The notes beneath the pieces are model-generated. The model worked only from the letters and a program-made list of their open reading frames with translations, did not search any database and was not told where the DNA came from. 64,000 nt of DNA from Pontibacillus chungwhensis (GTDB lineage Bacteria; Bacillota; Bacilli; Bacillales; BH030062), in the NCBI RefSeq assembly GCF_030166655.1, contig NZ_CP126446.1, positions 3,720,001 through 3,784,000 of the forward strand. The letters are read 5' to 3'. A program made the translations under genes and the position numbers. Each line of letters opens with the position of its first letter. Position 1 is the stretch's first letter. Below, piece after piece: positions 17,757 through 26,425 of the stretch.

Positions 17757-18038
17757 CTAACTATTATTGAAAAAATGATTAAATTCCTCTGCAGTAAGGA
17801 TTCTAATATCCTTTAAATTAACCACTTCCTCATATACCTCAATATTGATTCTAACCCTTCCCTCCAACGAATATCTGGCTAAAAAATCGTTAGTAATTTT
17901 ACGTGCTTCTATGCCAGATAGATTCTCTTTTATTTCTATTGGATGTACTAATTCATCTGTTCCTTCTCCATGATGGATATATACATCATAATAATTTTCA
18001 TCAATATAATGTTCGATATAGATGTCATAAAGTTTCAT
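17757..18038 (-). CDS. Small acidic hypothetical protein
   Basis: The protein has 93 residues, soluble and acidic. It begins YDIYIEHYIDENYYDVYIHH and ends in a helix with LTAEEFNHFFNN. It could be an immunity-type or accessory protein judging by size and charge, but no motif supports a specific role. The ribosome-binding site upstream is weak. Confidence 0.55.
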   Translation of the reverse strand: MKLYDIYIEHYIDENYYDVYIHHGEGTDELVHPIEIKENLSGIEARKITNDFLARYSLEGRVRINIEVYEEVVNLKDIRILTAEEFNHFFNNS

Positions 18039-18435
18039 GCCATTCCCACTTTCAAAGATATGTTTATCCTCCCCCCGATATTATTATAAATAAGGATTTA
18101 ATTCACGGGAGAGAAAGACATTTACACGCTTATAAATTGTTGAATTTCACCTTAATTTCTTAGTTATTTTATTTTGGGTTACTCACTGATATATTGAAGC
18201 GCGTGGATGTTTCTAGCGCTTCATTTAAACCGAAATATTCCCTTCAAAAAAAGAAGCAAGGGAACCGTCCACGCGAACCCTACATTTTCCATATGCCACT
18301 GCACTAGTGTGTTATGCCCACATTAATTTCATTAACTTAGGATATATTTGTTCTGCAGCATTTACTTCATGATTAAAAGTCGGGTGACTACATTGGGGTT
18401 AAAGTTTTCTTCAAACATTAATCCAGCTGAGATAC
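18039..18435. other. Intergenic region with one REPIN
   Basis: The 397-bp gap carries the REPIN at 18196-18277. On the minus strand at about 18315-18385, a ~23-codon coding-like tail (HPTFNHEVNAAEQIYPKLM) ends in a stop codon without a start. This may be debris of a lost gene. Confidence 0.45.
18196..18277. repeat. REPIN-like element
   Basis: Inverted arms: GAAGCGCGTGGATGTTTCTA followed by GCGCTTC, and GAAGCAAGGGAACCGTCC followed by ACGCG. A 31-base A-rich spacer separates them. Confidence 0.75.
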
Positions 18436-18885
18436 TCACTCTAACATCTTCCTCATAAAACGTGTTAAATCTAAGACCCTATTCACTTCATTTAGCAGTT
18501 TATGTAAGGACTCTTTTTTCAATGGATCAGTAAAATTGGCTACATCAAAACCAAAAACATCAACCATATCTTCATTGGAATCAAAAGCAACAGCTAATAC
18601 GATAGAGCCGTCATTTTCCATTTTATGTTCCGTTCTAAAGAAATGACTCCCATCTTGATTTTGACCTTCTTCCAACCCTTGTTCACTAATTAATCCCCTA
18701 AATTTGTTAATATTAGACACTTTCATCCCACCTTTATATACTGTTAAATTAAAAAATCTCTTATAAAGAATAAACCTAATATGTAATTCTTGTTGTGTAT
18801 TTTCTGCGGAATCGATTAGTTTTCCTGCAACAGCTTTTGCTATATCAAAAAAACCATAATACTCCCCCTTATATAGAACAATCAA
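18436..18885 (-). CDS. Hypothetical soluble protein
   Basis: The protein has 149 residues: no signal peptide or membrane segment, mixed alpha/beta composition, and a C-terminal Lys/Arg-rich helix (NRVLDLTRFMRKMLE). The middle has an FDSNEDMVDVFGFDVANF segment. The start is an ATG at 18885 with a GGAAGGA ribosome-binding site. I recognise no family. It stands alone in the REP-rich accessory region. Confidence 0.6.
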   Translation of the reverse strand: MIVLYKGEYYGFFDIAKAVAGKLIDSAENTQQELHIRFILYKRFFNLTVYKGGMKVSNINKFRGLISEQGLEEGQNQDGSHFFRTEHKMENDGSIVLAVAFDSNEDMVDVFGFDVANFTDPLKKESLHKLLNEVNRVLDLTRFMRKMLE

Positions 18886-19306
18886 TTCTACTATCCTTCC
18901 TCCTTGACAAATTGTTTTCCCTTGTTTTTTTAGTCTTCTTTGATTTTTATCTTAAAATTTTTTTAGTTACACCATCTCATCCCTAGGGAATATAACTCTG
19001 GTATCATAAATAAACAAAATTTCCATGAAAACCAGAAAATTTAACTATTAAACTGGAAACCTTATTTAGAGATCACTCAAAATATTGCTAAAGAGACAAT
19101 GGGTGTAAACTCTAAAATAGAATTGGGAAGAAGCGTGGGCAAGGTTCTAGTGATTCACTAAAATCGAAAATTCACTAAAAAAGAAGCACAGGAACGGTCC
19201 CTTTAAGTATTACGCACTATCCTATGAATACTCATAATCCAAAAGTGGTTAGTGGATAAATATGTTAAAATAAAACTTACTGAATGATCAAAGGGGAGGC
19301 GATACG
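18886..19306. other. Divergent intergenic region with one REPIN
   Basis: This AT-rich 421-bp region lies between divergent genes and should contain promoters for both. I could not assign either with confidence. A REPIN lies at 19129-19205. Confidence 0.45.
19129..19205. repeat. REPIN-like element (degraded)
   Basis: Arms GAAGCGTGGGCAAGGTTCTA then GTGATTC, and GAAGCACAGGAACGGTCCC, are inverted around an A-rich spacer. Several stem positions are mutated, so this copy looks old. Confidence 0.65.
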
Positions 19307-20176
19307 TTGGAAGGTTGTTTATCGTTTATATTTATAGTCATTATGCTGTTCGTAGTTGGTTATTCGGGAAATAAAATTAATTTATTGCTAAATGTTCCTA
19401 ATGACTATTATATTGTTAAATACTTATCCATAATGGCTTTGCCTCTAGCTATATATATAGGCTATGGTATCTACAAATATGTAAAAAACAATAGACCCGA
19501 ATTCGAAGGAGTTATTCAATATCCATTCAGAGAGGCAGCTGGTGAAGTGAACTTTAGACAACTAATAGGACATAGTAGTAAAATTTATAAACTAACTTTA
19601 AATAAAGATGAAGGGTATATAGAGGTCGGAGGGAAATTGACTATTCCTTTTAAAAGTGTAATTGGGAGCTGGAGAATTACATACGATGAACCCAAAATAG
19701 AGACATTGGTAATAGATTTCTCGGATTTTAATGGGTCCACGAAAACTGTTACCTTATATTCTCCAAACAGGATGAATGAGGTAAATGATATATTTTTGGG
19801 GGCTGATAAGAAGATTAATAACTTAATACAAAAAGAGGACAATGAAGAACTTAACTCTAATCTGAATACTGTTATAAACTTTACTAATAAATACGGTTAT
19901 ATAGGATTAAATGAAGGTCGGGAAAGAATGAAGGAATATACGCTTGACTACGAAAGAAGGTCTAGAGTACCAATCCATATACTAAGTGAAAGCTCCGCTA
20001 AATACGATGTTAATAATATCGCAATGAGGAATGAAATTCGATGTGAAATTAAAGAATTGGAATCTTCTTTCTCACTTATTGTTGCTGAAGCAGGAATACT
20101 CATAACAAATGTATTTGTATCAGAAGATGATAAAACCATTTATAAGTGCTTATATAACTCTTTTAATCGCAACTGA
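19307..20176 (+). CDS. Hypothetical membrane-anchored protein
   Basis: The protein has 289 residues. Two N-terminal membrane helices lie at about 4-22 and 36-57, then a soluble domain of about 230 residues. The start is TTG at 19307, seven bases after a strong AAAGGGGAGG ribosome-binding site. The soluble part includes an LTIPFKSVIGSWRITYDEP segment suggestive of a PH-like or beta-rich fold; this is a weak impression. I recognise no family and the neighbours give no clue. Confidence 0.6.
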   Translation: MEGCLSFIFIVIMLFVVGYSGNKINLLLNVPNDYYIVKYLSIMALPLAIYIGYGIYKYVKNNRPEFEGVIQYPFREAAGEVNFRQLIGHSSKIYKLTLNKDEGYIEVGGKLTIPFKSVIGSWRITYDEPKIETLVIDFSDFNGSTKTVTLYSPNRMNEVNDIFLGADKKINNLIQKEDNEELNSNLNTVINFTNKYGYIGLNEGRERMKEYTLDYERRSRVPIHILSESSAKYDVNNIAMRNEIRCEIKELESSFSLIVAEAGILITNVFVSEDDKTIYKCLYNSFNRN

Positions 20177-20497
20177 TATCACGATGGAACTTGGAAGGTC
20201 CATGTTTTGGCTATGGTGGAAGTGGTAGCAAAATTTATGAGTGAGACGGCCAAAAAGCTTGACTTTGAAGAAGAAATAGCTTTATTACAGAATAAGCATG
20301 AAAAAGAAAAAATATATAGTGAAAAATACTATGATGATTTAAATAATTTATGAAAAAGCGGATATATGCTGTAGGTTTCTTATAAAGATTTCATTTTATG
20401 CGATTCTCTCTGGGAGCAAGAGAACCACTGGAATAAGAGAAAATGTCTTTTCAACGAGAAGGAGCAACTCAACTAAAATTTGTTCTACTCCTTCTAA
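20177..20497. other. Mostly non-coding stretch before a REPIN
   Basis: Apart from the possible 46-codon frame at 20213-20353, this stretch holds short inverted repeats, such as GAAGGAG at about 20458 with CTCCTTC at about 20489. No other gene is supported. Confidence 0.4.
20213..20353 (+). CDS. Possible 46-residue ORF
   Basis: An ATG at 20213 opens a 46-codon frame rich in Glu and Lys (MSETAKKLDFEEEIALLQNK from codon 9). The ribosome-binding site is weak (GGAAGG, distant). It may be a fragment of a longer gene. Confidence 0.25.
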   Translation: MVEVVAKFMSETAKKLDFEEEIALLQNKHEKEKIYSEKYYDDLNNL

Positions 20498-20584
20498 GAA
20501 GCGCAGGGAGGGACGGTTCTAGCGCTTCCTTCGATACAATAAACTCAACTAAAAAAGAAGCACGGGAACCGTCCCTGTGCTTCC
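20498..20584. repeat. REPIN-like element
   Basis: Two inverted REP palindromes are separated by an A-rich spacer. The second arm (GAAGCACGGGAACCGTCCC then TGTGCTTCC) marks the exact point where the IS21-like transposase sequence stops. Confidence 0.85.
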
Positions 20585-21299
20585 TGAACGGAAAATCCTC
20601 GTTGCTCCTTGTAAGCTTGGAATTCTTCAGTGAAGATAATATCTCCACCATTTTCACTTACGGTCATTAACTTCTCCTGGTCATAAACAATCTCTTCTGT
20701 TCTTCCTCCATAAAACTCAAAGGCGTTCTCATGAGAACGCAAAACATCACGTGTAGTAAAAGGGGGCTCTTGCCACTCTGCATACTTATATCGCGAATGT
20801 GAAAGAACAAAGGCTATGACATAAGCTTTGTCCCACTTCCCATTTGCCTTTTCAACTTTCGCTTCCCCAAAGTCCACCTGTAACTGGTGACCTGGGGGTA
20901 ATTCCTCAACTTCTTCGTACGTACGATAGGTCAACATTTTCGGTATGTATGCTTTTCTCTCAACTCCCTCACATACGTTCGGACAGTGCTTTCTCCTACA
21001 TCTGAGAAAGAACATCGTTCTTCCAACCAGTATGAAATCTGGGAAGCTGATAGATCCGGGTGTTCTCTCAACCATGAGAGGATTTGTTTCTGGTAAGGAT
21101 CTAGTTTTCTTGATCTAGTTTTCAAAATCTCCACCCACTCCAATGCTTCTTCAAAATCTCTTTCTAAGTATTCATAGACTGTTGTTCTAGATAGGTTGCA
21201 CTTCCGTGTAATAGCTGCCACTTTAAATCCTTGCCTTTTTAATTGATGTACCTCAACGATGGTTTCTAATTTACTCACCTTCCTGATCCTCCACTTCAT
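20585..21299 (-). pseudogene. IS21-family (IstA-like) transposase, frameshifted and 3'-truncated
   Basis: An N-terminal frame (20931-21299) encodes two helix-turn-helix-like parts (VAAITRKCNLSRTTVYEYLE and SASQISYWLEE). A second frame (from about 20945 downward) continues with LQVDFGEAKVEKANGKWDKA, the first catalytic Asp region, and YDQEKLMTV, the second. A frameshift near 20935-20990 separates them. The 3' end is lost at RGFSVQ, where the REPIN begins. The 5' side has an inverted repeat CATCCGTTAAA / TTTAACGGATG at about 21297-21334. No istB is present. Confidence 0.8.
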
Positions 21300-21379
21300 C
21301 CGTTAAATCCATGCTTTCTTATTTTAACGGATGGGAGGTCATTAGTGATCAAACAGTTTCCAATTCTGTCGAGCGAAAA

Positions 21380-21599
21380 AGGGTGCAAAGAGCATCGCCT
21401 CCTTTTCTATAGCATTATTCAACTTACTAAATAAATTATTAACCACCTTCCTCTTAGTCAATTCACTATCCCCTCTCCTCGCCGTATTCCACTTCTGCCT
21501 TCTTTTTGATCCACCGCGGGAAAAAAATGACCCACATGTGCTTACTTCCCAAATAGCAGTAGCTTTATTTGTACCAAGGGACCCGTCCCCGTGGTACTT
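21380..21599. repeat. Dispersed repeat C, copy 2 (220 bp)
   Basis: Nearly identical to 15721-15940 and in the same orientation. It ends in GGGACCCGTCCCCGTGGTAC. The next gene fragment begins immediately afterwards, as with copy 1. Confidence 0.8.
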
Positions 21600-21781
21600 A
21601 CGGTAGATTAGCTATATACGATAAAGATGATATTACTAAATATACAATGGCAGTAAGCAATGAAAAAATATATGAAATCATACTTAAATATCCTCCAAGA
21701 TTGTTACGGTTAAAAATTACTGCGATGTTTATTGATTTAGAAGAGGGCAAAATTATAGATGAACAGATATTAAATGCATAA
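21600..21781 (+). pseudogene. 3' fragment of an unknown gene
   Basis: About 60 codons remain (YGRLAIYDKDDITKYTMAVS at the start, EEGKIIDEQILNA at the end). The frame is open back into repeat C, whose palindrome supplies a spurious ATG at 21569. I read it as the tail of a gene cut at the repeat boundary. The family is not recognised. Confidence 0.5.
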
Positions 21782-21800
21782 AAATTAAGCATGACAAATA

Positions 21801-21832
21801 TACCCGCCGAGCCAAAATGAGCCCCGCGGGTA
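21801..21832. terminator. Possible bidirectional hairpin terminator
   Basis: TACCCGC (21801-21807) pairs with GCGGGTA (21826-21832), with partial inner pairing. A TAATTTTC tail lies on the plus side. It lies downstream of the polysaccharide operon and of the 21600-21781 fragment. Confidence 0.35.
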
Positions 21833-21841
21833 ATTTTCAAA

Positions 21842-21937
21842 TCAAAATTCTTTATTATTCTTTTCAAATCGCCAAGCGTCCAGACACAAAGCAATAAAGT
21901 CACGCCTTTGCCATCTAATCCATTTCTCGTATTGCAT
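21842..21937 (-). CDS. Possible 31-residue ORF after galE
   Basis: The frame begins MQYEKWIRWQRRDFIALCLD and ends FEKNNKEF. Composition is coding-like, and it starts 8 bp after the galE stop. The ribosome-binding site is poor. It may be a small gene or a gene remnant. Confidence 0.25.
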   Translation of the reverse strand: MQYEKWIRWQRRDFIALCLDAWRFEKNNKEF

Positions 21938-21944
21938 GAAGCTA

Positions 21945-22934
21945 CTATTTCGTTGAATAACCATTAGGATTATTTCTGTGCCAATTCCATGCATCAGTAA
22001 TTATTTTCTCTAATGAATCAAACTGAGGTTTCCACCCCAAAATACTTTTTGCTTTCTCTGAAGAAGCAATTAAGACAGCTGGATCACCAGCTCTTCTTTC
22101 TTTCACTTCCGCTGGAATTGGATGTTTCGTTACCTGTCTTGCTACATCAATCACTTGTTTAACTGAATAGCCATTTCCATTACCAAGATTAAAGATTTCA
22201 CTTGGATTATCATTTCTTAAATACTCTAATGCTAAATAATGTGCTGATGCTAAATCCATTACATGAATATAGTCCCTTACACATGTCCCATCTTCCGTAG
22301 GATAATTGTCACCGTACATATAAATTTTATTTCTTTGACCAAGTGGAACTTGTAAAACTAATGGAATTAAATGAGTCTCCGGGTCATGATGTTCTCCAAT
22401 TCGTGCACTCTCATGAGCTCCTGCAGCGTTAAAATACCTTAAAGAAACAAATTTAATACCGTAACCTTGATCAAACCATTTCATCATTTTTTCCATAGCT
22501 AATTTTGTTTCGCCATATGTATTCGTTGGATTATTTTCATCTTTTTCAAGAATAGGAATGTTCCTCGGCTCCCCATAGGTAGCTGCCGTTGAAGAGAAAA
22601 CAATTTTGCTTACGTTATTTTCTTTCATTACATCTAATAAGCACATCATTCCATAAACATTGTTATCATAATACTCAAACGGCTTAGTCATACTCTCACC
22701 GACTAAGGAATTAGCAGCAAAGTGAATTACCGCTTCAACGTTATGTGATTTAAAAACTTTGTCTAACTCCTCTTTATCTCTAAGATCAATATGATAGAGT
22801 TGTTCTTTATTAATTGATTGTCTATGACCGCTCTGTAAATTATCGACAACAACAACATCTTCATTCTGACCTAGGAAATATCGTACTGTATGAGAACCAA
22901 TATACCCTGCTCCACCAGTTATTAAGATAGTCAC
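21945..22934 (-). CDS. galE: UDP-glucose 4-epimerase
   Basis: The protein has 329 residues, the usual length. The NAD-binding motif GGAGYIGSH is at residues 7-15, the catalytic Tyr/Lys are in TYGETK, and Ser-Ser-Thr precedes it (VFSSTAATYG). It interconverts UDP-glucose/UDP-galactose, or the GlcNAc/GalNAc pair in some members, supplying galactose-type sugars. The start is GTG at 22934 after a strong AAAGGAGG site. It is the last gene of the long polysaccharide operon, about 40 bp after rmlB. Confidence 0.93.
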   Translation of the reverse strand: MTILITGGAGYIGSHTVRYFLGQNEDVVVVDNLQSGHRQSINKEQLYHIDLRDKEELDKVFKSHNVEAVIHFAANSLVGESMTKPFEYYDNNVYGMMCLLDVMKENNVSKIVFSSTAATYGEPRNIPILEKDENNPTNTYGETKLAMEKMMKWFDQGYGIKFVSLRYFNAAGAHESARIGEHHDPETHLIPLVLQVPLGQRNKIYMYGDNYPTEDGTCVRDYIHVMDLASAHYLALEYLRNDNPSEIFNLGNGNGYSVKQVIDVARQVTKHPIPAEVKERRAGDPAVLIASSEKAKSILGWKPQFDSLEKIITDAWNWHRNNPNGYSTK

Positions 22935-22974
22935 TATGTCAACCTCCTTTCATTAGAATTTTAATCATTAAATG

Positions 22975-23994
22975 TTAGAGAGTATACTGCTTCTCAAAAT
23001 AGTTCTGGTATTCCCCACTAATAATTTTCTCCCACCACTCTTTATTATCAAGATACCATTGAATAGTTTGGGAAATTCCTGTCTCAAATGTGTAACTAGG
23101 CTTCCAACCTAGATTTTCAAGTTTAGTAGGATCTATTGCATAACGTTTATCATGACCTAGTCGATCTTTAACAAACTCAATTAACTCTTCAGCTTTACCT
23201 AAAAGTTTTATTATCGTTTTAACTACTTCTAAGTTGGTCCGTTCATTATGACCACCTACGTTATAAACCTCACCATTAACCCCTTCATGTAGTACTAAAT
23301 CAATCGCTGCACAGTGATCAATTACATGTAACCAATCACGAATGTTTTTCCCATCACCATAAACAGGAACCTTTTGATCTTTTAAGACACGTGAAATGGT
23401 TAATGGAATTAATTTTTCAGGAAAGTGATAGGGACCATAATTATTAGAGCAACGAGTGATGTTTACAGGTAATCCATATGTTTCGTGATAGGATCTAACT
23501 AATAAATCAGATGACGCCTTGCTTGCACTATAAGGGCTATTGGGTTGTAATGGTGTCTCTTCTGTGAAGAATGTAGTTGCATCAAAATCTAGCTCTCCAT
23601 ATACTTCATCTGTTGAAACATGTACAAATTTTGTAACATCAACGGCTCTTGATGCATCTAATAATACTTGTGTGCCGACTACATTCGTTTGCACAAATAC
23701 CCCTGGATCTGTAATGGAACGGTCAACATGACTTTCTGCAGCAAAATGAACAACGTAATCAAATTTTTCCTTTTCAAAAAGTGCTATAATTTTTTCACGT
23801 TCAGCTATATCCGCTTTTACAAAATAATAATTTTCTTTTGTTTCAATATGCTTGTGCTTTGTTAAATCACCAGCATAGGTTAGTAAATCTAAATTATAAA
23901 TGTCACATTGTCGATACTTGTCCACCATATATTGAACAAAGTTACCGCCGATAAATCCGGCACCACCTGTAACAAGAATTTTTTTTCGTTCCAC
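22975..23994 (-). CDS. rmlB: dTDP-glucose 4,6-dehydratase
   Basis: The protein has 339 residues, a full-length short-chain dehydrogenase-type RmlB. The cofactor motif is GGAGFIGGNF, the catalytic region STDEVYGEL, the active-site YSASK, and the signature RCSNNYGPYHFPEKLIP. It converts dTDP-glucose to the 4-keto-6-deoxy sugar, the second step of dTDP-L-rhamnose synthesis. The gene directly follows rmlD with no gap. Confidence 0.95.
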   Translation of the reverse strand: MERKKILVTGGAGFIGGNFVQYMVDKYRQCDIYNLDLLTYAGDLTKHKHIETKENYYFVKADIAEREKIIALFEKEKFDYVVHFAAESHVDRSITDPGVFVQTNVVGTQVLLDASRAVDVTKFVHVSTDEVYGELDFDATTFFTEETPLQPNSPYSASKASSDLLVRSYHETYGLPVNITRCSNNYGPYHFPEKLIPLTISRVLKDQKVPVYGDGKNIRDWLHVIDHCAAIDLVLHEGVNGEVYNVGGHNERTNLEVVKTIIKLLGKAEELIEFVKDRLGHDKRYAIDPTKLENLGWKPSYTFETGISQTIQWYLDNKEWWEKIISGEYQNYFEKQYTL

Positions 23995-24849
23995 TTATTT
24001 CACCTCTTGTGCTAATTCATTTAAATAATGTTTTAAGGCTTCCTGCCACTTTGGTAGACGCTTAAATCCATTATCAATTAGCTTTTGCTTTGACATACGT
24101 GAGTTTTTTGGCCTAACAGCACGTGTAGGATACTCTTCTGTTGAGGTTACGTTTACTTTAATATCTTTATTGGCTTGTTGAAAGATTTCAGAAGCCAACT
24201 CTGCCCATGTACAAAATCCCTCGTTTGATGCAAGGTAGACACCATACCTTTCCGTTTGGATCATATCGATTAATAAACGTGCTAAATCAAATGTATACGT
24301 TGGTGAACCATATTGGTCGCCGACAACATTTATTTCATTTCGAGTTTCAGATAATCGAAGCATGGTTTTTATAAAATTATGTCCGTTGATTCCGAAAACC
24401 CATGAAATACGAACGATAAAATGCTCTTCGAGCAAATCTCTTACAACTTTTTCTCCTTCATATTTCGTTAAACCATAATAACCAACAGGATCGGGTTTAT
24501 CAACTTCTTTAAATGACTCCTCACCTTTACCATCAAAAACATAATCAGTACTTATATACATCAACTTTGTATTAACTTTCTTAGCTGCTGTAGTAATAAA
24601 TTTTGTACCTAATACATTTACATTCCAGCATGTTTCTTTATCATCCTCTGCCTTATCAACTGCTGTATATGCAGCACAATGGATGATCACATCTGGATTT
24701 GTTTCTTGTACATATTGATATACTTGCGCTTCATTAGTAATGTCTACATCTTCCCTGCCAATTCCTATCATATTTAATCCACGTTTTTTACCTTCTTGTA
24801 CAACATCAAAACCAAGTTGACCAGTATAACCAGTTACTAAAACCTTCAT
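23995..24849 (-). CDS. rmlD: dTDP-4-dehydrorhamnose reductase
   Basis: The protein has 284 residues. Motifs: GYTGQLG at the N-terminus, STDYVFDG, and catalytic YYGLTKYEGE. It performs the last step of dTDP-L-rhamnose synthesis. It lies between rmlC (6-bp gap) and rmlB (no gap), giving the transcribed order rmlA-rmlC-rmlD-rmlB. Confidence 0.95.
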   Translation of the reverse strand: MKVLVTGYTGQLGFDVVQEGKKRGLNMIGIGREDVDITNEAQVYQYVQETNPDVIIHCAAYTAVDKAEDDKETCWNVNVLGTKFITTAAKKVNTKLMYISTDYVFDGKGEESFKEVDKPDPVGYYGLTKYEGEKVVRDLLEEHFIVRISWVFGINGHNFIKTMLRLSETRNEINVVGDQYGSPTYTFDLARLLIDMIQTERYGVYLASNEGFCTWAELASEIFQQANKDIKVNVTSTEEYPTRAVRPKNSRMSKQKLIDNGFKRLPKWQEALKHYLNELAQEVK

Positions 24850-24855
24850 ATTACA

Positions 24856-25416
24856 CTACTCTCCATAATTAAAGTTATTTTCAGCATCTTTTAATAGAGG
24901 TGCCTTTTGATCTTTTTCTGACAGAATAGGAGTTATATCACTTGGCCACTCAATACCAATTTTAGGATCATTCCAGATAATACCTCGATCATTTTCTGTT
25001 GAGTAAAGCTCATCTACTTTATACTGTACCTCAACATTATCTGTTAAAGTTATAAACGCATGTGCAAAGCCTTTTGGCACTAATAATTGTTTTTTATTTT
25101 CTTCAGTTAATTTAATCCCAAACCATTCACCGAAAGAAGGGCTATTTTTTCTGATATCAACAGCAACATCAAAAATAGCCCCTTGTGTGCAACGTACTAG
25201 CTTTGTCTGCGCTTTAGGGTTTAATTGATAATGCAGTCCTCTTAATGTACCTTTAGCTGCAGAAAATGAATGATTATCCTGAACAAAATTCAACTCTATT
25301 CCAGACCCTGAGAATTTTACATCACTGTATGTTTCCATAAACCAACCTCGATGATCACCATGGACCTTTGGTTCAATAACTAATACGCCCTCTAAATACG
25401 TTCCAATAACCTTCAT
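24856..25416 (-). CDS. rmlC: dTDP-4-dehydrorhamnose 3,5-epimerase
   Basis: The protein has 186 residues, a cupin fold. The catalytic-His region is GTLRGLHYQ, followed by LVRCTQGAIFDVAVDIR and KGFAHAFITL. It epimerises the keto sugar at C3 and C5. Its ribosome-binding site is GAGAGGTG. It is 16 bp downstream of rmlA and part of the rhamnose set. Confidence 0.95.
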   Translation of the reverse strand: MKVIGTYLEGVLVIEPKVHGDHRGWFMETYSDVKFSGSGIELNFVQDNHSFSAAKGTLRGLHYQLNPKAQTKLVRCTQGAIFDVAVDIRKNSPSFGEWFGIKLTEENKKQLLVPKGFAHAFITLTDNVEVQYKVDELYSTENDRGIIWNDPKIGIEWPSDITPILSEKDQKAPLLKDAENNFNYGE

Positions 25417-25432
25417 ATTTCACCTCTCATGA

Positions 25433-26311
25433 TTAGTACTTTATTTCTCCATTGGCAACTTTTAATAGATATTGGCCGTATCCCGTTTTAGAAAATAGCT
25501 CACCAGATTGAATTAACTTTTCTTTACCAATCCAGCCATTAATATATGCTATTTCTTCAGGTGCAGCAATTTTTATACCTTGATGCCCTTCTACAGTTTT
25601 AACAAAGTTAGTTGCCGCAACTAAACTTTGGTGAGTGCCAGTATCCAGCCATGTATATCCACGACCTAAAAGTTCAACATTAAGTTCTCCAGTATTTAAA
25701 TAGGCCTCATTAACAGATGTAATTTCTAATTCACCACGTTCAGAGGGTTTAATTCCTTTAGCAATCTCTACAACACGGTTATCATAAAAATAAAGGCCGG
25801 TAATAGCATAATTTGATTTTGGAAATTTTGGTTTTTCTTCTACACTGATTACTTTGCCTTCCGCATCAAATTCTACAACTCCGAAACGTTCCGGATCTTG
25901 TACGTGATAACCAAACACAGTTGCTCCAAATTCTTTGTTTGCTGCTCGTTGAAGCATTATCCTCATGCCACTACCATAATAAATATTATCACCCAATATC
26001 ATGGCTACAGAATCTTGACCAATAAATTCCTTGCCAATTAAAAAGGCCTGGGCTAAACCATCAGGACTTGGTTGAACTTTATATTGAAGCGAGATACCAA
26101 ATTGAGAACCATCCCCTAATAAACTTTCAAAACGAGGAGTATCTTCTGGAGTCGATATAATTAAAATTTCATTTATTCCCGCTAACATTAAGGTTGATAA
26201 TGGATAGTAAATCATAGGTTTGTCATAAATCGGCAACAGCTGTTTGCTGGTTACCATTGTTAATGGGTACAAACGAGTTCCACTACCACCAGCTAAAATA
26301 ATGCCTTTCAT
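25433..26311 (-). CDS. rmlA: Glucose-1-phosphate thymidylyltransferase
   Basis: The protein has 292 residues from the chosen start, with the nucleotidyltransferase motif [11 protein letters not shown] near the N-terminus and IYYPLSTLM after it. It makes dTDP-glucose from dTTP and glucose-1-phosphate, the first step of the rhamnose pathway. I choose the ATG at 26311 because AGGAGG lies just upstream and the family starts M-K-G-I-I-L-A-G. An ATG eight codons earlier (26335) lacks such a site. It is the first of the four adjacent rml genes. Confidence 0.95.
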   Translation of the reverse strand: MKGIILAGGSGTRLYPLTMVTSKQLLPIYDKPMIYYPLSTLMLAGINEILIISTPEDTPRFESLLGDGSQFGISLQYKVQPSPDGLAQAFLIGKEFIGQDSVAMILGDNIYYGSGMRIMLQRAANKEFGATVFGYHVQDPERFGVVEFDAEGKVISVEEKPKFPKSNYAITGLYFYDNRVVEIAKGIKPSERGELEITSVNEAYLNTGELNVELLGRGYTWLDTGTHQSLVAATNFVKTVEGHQGIKIAAPEEIAYINGWIGKEKLIQSGELFSKTGYGQYLLKVANGEIKY

Positions 26312-26425
26312 AAATAACCTCCTCATTAGAATCATTTATTATTAATTAAGTGTCTTAAAGCATCTTTACCTTTTTTATCATAAATAAATCCCTAATTTTT
26401 AGGTAATAATCTAATATAAATTCCA

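Noticed and set aside
9619-20584. Regularly recurring palindromes considered as a CRISPR array
   Set aside because: Spacing is kilobases, not 30-40 bp. The copies are palindromic pairs and no cas genes are present.
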